Made by a program: the position numbers and the translations under genes. From assembly GCA_025454445.1 (NCBI GenBank), contig JALOOK010000159.1:1-8826 (forward strand): a DNA stretch of 8,826 nucleotides. The letters are read 5' to 3'. Of this stretch, positions 6,453 through 8,826 are shown piece after piece. Origin of the DNA: Oscillatoria sp. Prado101 (GTDB taxonomy: Bacteria > Cyanobacteriota > Cyanobacteriia > Cyanobacteriales > Oscillatoriaceae). The notes under the pieces were generated by a model, which did no database searches, was not told where the DNA came from, and saw only the letters and a list, made by a program, of their open reading frames with translations. The stretch's first letter is position 1. Each line of letters starts with the position of its first letter.

Positions 6453-7465
6453 AACGTCAATTCCCGATAGCAATCGCCCTCACCGTGATGCTTTTGGCGG
6501 TGGGTTGGGGAACCGGCACCCAAGAAAAACCTGCTCTCCCCGCAGCAGCGGCACAAGCTATTCCTCGCGCCAGGGCGGCGACGGGGGGATACCGGCTGGT
6601 GGAAGTCAGGGGCGAAGTGCAGCTGATGCGTGCGGGGGAGCGAAACTCCCGCCCGGTGACGGGTAACATGGAACTCTATCCAGGGGATCTTCTCAAAGTT
6701 GCCAGGGGGGCAACAGCCACTGTCCTGTGCGCCAGCAACGGGCAGACTTGGACACTGCCAGACGGTCTGTCCGGCGTCACCAATGGCTGTCCCCCAGAAA
6801 ACCCGATAAATCCGCAGCTGCCACAGACTCGCGGGCAGGTAGATCAGAGCTCTCCGTACATTATCAGCCCCCGCCAAACGGCGCTGCTCAATAACCGGCC
6901 AAAGCTGCGCTGGAATCAGGTGGGCGGTGATTCCAGTTACACGGTTCTAATCAGGGGCGAGGATGGCATGAGATGGGAAAAGACAGTGCGTGCCGCTGAA
7001 ATTAGCTATTCTGGATCGCCCCTGAAATCTGGTGTCACCTACCAGCTGATTGTCCAGTCCGGCAGCGGTGAGGGGGACAGCCAGGAATATGCGACATTCT
7101 GGCTGCTTGACGAACAGACCGCTCGCACCGTGCGGGACAGGGCAGTCGCTCTGAGTCAGCAGCCGTGGTCTGAGGAGGAGAAAGCTATGGCTACTGCCGA
7201 TCTTTACCGCGCCCACAATTTGATTGCCGAGGCGATAGAAACTCTGGAAGCTTTGAAGGGCAAAACAGCTACAGTTAAGCGGATGCTGGGAGAACTCTAC
7301 GAATGGGTGGGACTGGCTCCGCAGGCGCAGCGGCACTACTCGCAGGTCATGGGGCGATCGGGCGATCGGCCATTGGGTATTGGGCACGCTGGCATTGCTT
7401 GGATCGCGACCACAAGAGATATAGCGGTTTTCAGTTGGATGAAGCACACGCCAGAAACCCGGTAA
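6449..7465 (+). CDS. Exported FecR-like protein with helical repeat C-terminus (338 aa)
   Basis: The N-terminus (KR, then the hydrophobic run FPIAIALTVMLLAVGW) is a signal peptide or anchor, followed by an Ala/Pro-rich stretch. Residues 48-105 (LVEVRGEVQLMRAGE, LYPGDLLKVARGATATVL) resemble a FecR-type domain. Residues 136-215 (ISPRQTALL, PKLRWNQVGGDSSYTVLI) look like a fibronectin-like beta domain. Residues 223-300 are helical and TPR-like (AEAIETLEALKG, GELYEWVGLAPQAQRHYSQ). From about residue 302 (7352) the sequence no longer fits the repeat pattern and runs through GCGATCGGGCGATCGG and a dispersed palindrome that provides the end, PETR-TAA. The C-terminus is therefore probably truncated or shifted. 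The ATG overlaps the kinase stop (ATGA), and AAAGGAG (6435-6441) lies 7 nt upstream. It is probably a periplasmic or cell-envelope partner of the kinase; no ligand is suggested. Confidence 0.75.
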   Translation: MKRQFPIAIALTVMLLAVGWGTGTQEKPALPAAAAQAIPRARAATGGYRLVEVRGEVQLMRAGERNSRPVTGNMELYPGDLLKVARGATATVLCASNGQTWTLPDGLSGVTNGCPPENPINPQLPQTRGQVDQSSPYIISPRQTALLNNRPKLRWNQVGGDSSYTVLIRGEDGMRWEKTVRAAEISYSGSPLKSGVTYQLIVQSGSGEGDSQEYATFWLLDEQTARTVRDRAVALSQQPWSEEEKAMATADLYRAHNLIAEAIETLEALKGKTATVKRMLGELYEWVGLAPQAQRHYSQVMGRSGDRPLGIGHAGIAWIATTRDIAVFSWMKHTPETR

Positions 7466-7486
7466 CTTTGACGAAACCGGGTTTCT
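7453..7486. repeat. AGAAACC-family inverted repeat at the operon 3' end
   Basis: AGAAACCCGGT (7453-7463) and ACCGGGTTTCT (7476-7486) form a perfect 11-bp stem around a 12-nt loop. It is the same palindrome family as at 1-225. The left arm encodes the last codons and TAA stop of the preceding gene. As RNA it would form a stable hairpin at the end of the operon transcript, but no T-run follows, so it is at best a 3'-end stabiliser or imperfect terminator. Confidence 0.75.
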
Positions 7487-7797
7487 CAGTACCTCACTCA
7501 TACGAAAAACGCGCTCCAGCTGTTAGACGTTTAATCTGTTTGTCTATTGAAAGTCGGCGTCGGAGACAGCAGCCTTCGTTCCCACGAGGCTGGCAACGAG
7601 AAAGCACTAGAAAGACTCGATTCGGCGTTCTACAAGAAACAGGCGCTGCAGAGCGGCACTTGCAACACCGGCAGGTGTTAGCGCCACCTTTTCCACCGTA
7701 ATTGATATTATTGCGATTTGTAAATTAGGATCGGTAAGGGGGGTGGGCGCTAACCCGCCCTCGCCTGTCACTCTTTGAGTTCTTTGAGGAGATTGAG
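7466..7797. other. Intergenic region with possible gene relic
   Basis: This 332-bp gap contains the right arm of the repeat hairpin, then a plus-strand frame open at 7535-7681. Its end reads EAGNEKALERLDSAFYKKQALQSG and resembles a TPR helix pair. There is no start codon or ribosome binding site, and a TAA lies just upstream (7532-7534). It could be a frameshifted remnant of the C-terminus missing from the preceding gene. The last 80 bases are a leader with a short hairpin, GGGCG/CGCCC (7745-7760). Confidence 0.35.
7702..7731 (+). promoter_or_regulatory. Possible sigma-70-type promoter for the ABC permease
   Basis: TTGATA (7702-7707) and TAGGAT (7726-7731) are 18 bp apart, about 67 bp before the permease start. 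Both boxes deviate from consensus and the call rests on pattern only. The position suits a gene transcribed separately from the upstream operon. Confidence 0.3.
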
Positions 7798-8718
7798 ATG
7801 AGTCGCACTGTAACGCCTGCCAAACCCGATATCAGCAGGCCAGCTGCTTCGGGCCAGCCGGCAGAGGCCACAACCAGCGTCCTGGGGGCCAGCGTCCTGG
7901 GGGCCAGCGTCCTGGGGGAATTTGTCCAAGAAACCTTGGCGCTAACCCGCCGGCTGTTCATCCAGCTGCAGCGACGCCCTTCCACCCTGATCGCCGGGAT
8001 TGTCCAGCCCCTGATGTGGTTAATCCTGTTTGGGGCGCTATTTCAAAACGTACCGGCAGGTTTGTTCGGTGAGAGCCAGAATTACGGGCAATTCCTTGGT
8101 GCCGGTGTGATTGTGTTCACGGCGTTTGCCGGCGCACTCAATGCCGGTTTGCCGGTGATGTTTGACCGGGAATTTGGCTTTCTCAACCGGCTGCTCGTCG
8201 CTCCCCTGGCTTCCCGGTTTTCCATTGTCGTCGCCTCCGCAATCTTTATCGTTACCTTAAGCTTTATCCAAACAGCAGTGATTGTCACTGCTGGCGCTTT
8301 TTTTGGTGCCGGTCTGCCCGGGGCGGCGGGACTGGGCGCAATCGCTTTGATTATTTTCCTCCTCGTTTTGGGCGTCACCGGCTTGAGTTTGGGTCTGGCT
8401 TTTGCCCTTCCCGGGCATGTGGAACTGATTGCGGTGATTTTTGTTACCAACCTGCCGCTGCTGTTTGCCAGCACCGCCCTCGCCCCCCTCTCCTTCATGC
8501 CCAAATGGCTGCAAGTCGTGGCGAGTCTGAATCCCCTCAGCTACGCTATTGAGCCGATTCGTTACCTCTACACGCACAGCGACTGGGCGCTCAGCAGCAC
8601 AGTCATGCAGGCACCCTGGGGCGATATCACTTTTGCCGGTGCCCTGCTGGTGCTTGCCGGTTTCGATGCTGTCGCCTTGTTGAGCATTCAACCCCTGCTC
8701 CGCCGCACTTTTGCGTAA
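7798..8718 (+). CDS. ABC-2 type transporter permease, Ycf38-like (306 aa)
   Basis: An integral membrane subunit of an ABC-2 (DrrB/NodJ-type) transporter. Six hydrophobic segments are visible at about 64-82, 99-121, 142-170, 176-202, 209-232 and 277-298. The stretch RRPSTLIAGIVQPLMWLILF, then FDREFGFLNRLLVAPLASR in the first cytoplasmic loop and LNPLSYAIEPIRYLY near the end, match what I recall of the Ycf38 family of cyanobacteria and red-algal plastids. The substrate is unknown. No ATPase gene is in the window, so the nucleotide-binding partner must be encoded elsewhere. The ATG is supported by GAGGAG (7786-7791) 6 nt upstream. The first 40 residues are not membrane-spanning and include a threefold SVLGA repeat. 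The gene stands alone between a repeat-filled gap and a hairpin. Confidence 0.88.
   Translation: MSRTVTPAKPDISRPAASGQPAEATTSVLGASVLGASVLGEFVQETLALTRRLFIQLQRRPSTLIAGIVQPLMWLILFGALFQNVPAGLFGESQNYGQFLGAGVIVFTAFAGALNAGLPVMFDREFGFLNRLLVAPLASRFSIVVASAIFIVTLSFIQTAVIVTAGAFFGAGLPGAAGLGAIALIIFLLVLGVTGLSLGLAFALPGHVELIAVIFVTNLPLLFASTALAPLSFMPKWLQVVASLNPLSYAIEPIRYLYTHSDWALSSTVMQAPWGDITFAGALLVLAGFDAVALLSIQPLLRRTFA
7876..7920. repeat. 15-bp tandem repeat, three units, in the permease gene
   Basis: AGCGTCCTGGGGGCC occurs at 7876-7890 and 7891-7905, then AGCGTCCTGGGGGAA at 7906-7920. It encodes SVLGA-SVLGA-SVLGE in the cytoplasmic N-terminus of the permease, just before the conserved region. The near-identity points to recent slippage expansion; the frame is kept because the unit is 15 bp. 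Confidence 0.9.
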
Positions 8719-8727
8719 AACTTCACC

Positions 8728-8749
8728 GGGGCGAACGGAAGTTCGCCCC
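8728..8749 (+). terminator. Perfect hairpin after the permease gene
   Basis: GGGGCGAAC-GGAA-GTTCGCCCC is a 9-bp perfect stem with a GGAA tetraloop, 9 bp after the permease stop. No T-tract follows directly (only CTTTT about 14 bp later), so termination is likely but weak. The same palindrome type is also common as a dispersed cyanobacterial repeat. Confidence 0.5.
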
Positions 8750-8772
8750 CGCACCGGCGCACCTTTTGGCAG

Positions 8773-8778
8773 TATAAT
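8773..8778 (+). promoter_or_regulatory. Consensus -10 box TATAAT
   Basis: A perfect TATAAT follows the permease hairpin and lies 32 bp before an ATG at 8811. No good -35 box is present at 16-18 bp (8750-8756 is CGCACCG). It is a plausible promoter for a gene starting at the window edge, possibly one needing an activator. Confidence 0.4.
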
Positions 8779-8810
8779 CGTCTGTAAACTAAAACATTTA
8801 AGCAATAAGT

Positions 8811-8826
8811 ATGGAAAGCAAAAACT
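8811..8826 (+). CDS. Possible start of the next gene (first five codons)
   Basis: ATGGAAAGCAAAAAC reads MESKN and runs off the window. Support is positional only: it follows a terminator-like hairpin and a TATAAT box at suitable distance. The upstream AGCAATAAGT has no strong ribosome binding site. The product cannot be identified. Confidence 0.3.

Noticed and set aside
6290..6877. Minus-strand open frame of 195 codons
   Set aside because: Shadow across the kinase/FecR-like gene junction, with no domain or start signal.
7303..7701. Plus-strand open frame of 132 codons
   Set aside because: Alternative frame of the third operon gene's end and the repeat region; Arg/Pro-rich with no family features.

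Overview
The window looks like chromosomal DNA from a filamentous cyanobacterium, probably an Oscillatoria/Microcoleus-like organism. That assignment is inference. It rests on two HIP1 octamers (GCGATCGC) at 5949-5956 and 5973-5980, many copies of the AGAAACCSGGTTTCT palindrome, GC-rich dispersed hairpins in the gaps, a four-cysteine Ser/Thr kinase, an NB-ARC protein of the cyanobacterial type, DUF4347 proteins, and an ABC-2 permease resembling Ycf38.

Layout. 1-225: a cluster of three MITE-like palindromic repeats. 209-796 (minus): a stand-alone DUF4347 domain protein whose last five codons and stop lie in a repeat. 797-1571: no convincing gene, only dispersed hairpin repeats. 1572-3119 (minus): a second DUF4347 protein with a beta-rich surface-type module. 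It has lost the conserved HG histidine, carries an insertion bounded by inverted repeats, and stops early in a second module. 3120-3458: a divergent intergenic region with a 12-bp tandem repeat. 3459-7465 (plus): a tight three-gene operon of an NB-ARC ATPase, a zinc-ribbon Ser/Thr kinase with a membrane segment and TPRs, and an exported FecR-like/TPR-like protein. 7466-7797: repeat hairpin, possible gene relic, and a leader. 7798-8718 (plus): the ABC-2 permease. 8719-8826: a hairpin, a good -10 box, and perhaps the first codons of the next gene.

How the genes may work together (inference). The three operon genes are joined by 0-bp spacing and a 4-bp ATGA overlap, so they are probably made together. 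The NB-ARC protein supplies an HTH-like N-terminus and a nucleotide switch but has no C-terminal sensor repeats. The adjacent kinase supplies a catalytic domain, a membrane anchor and TPRs. The third protein would sit outside the cytoplasmic membrane. Together they could form a split STAND-kinase signalling unit. The divergent DUF4347 proteins carry His/Cys motifs reminiscent of caspase-fold (CHAT-like) domains, but nothing in the sequence proves a functional link. The DUF4347 loci look partly decayed, with repeats implicated at several gene ends. The ABC permease appears to be an unrelated housekeeping neighbour.
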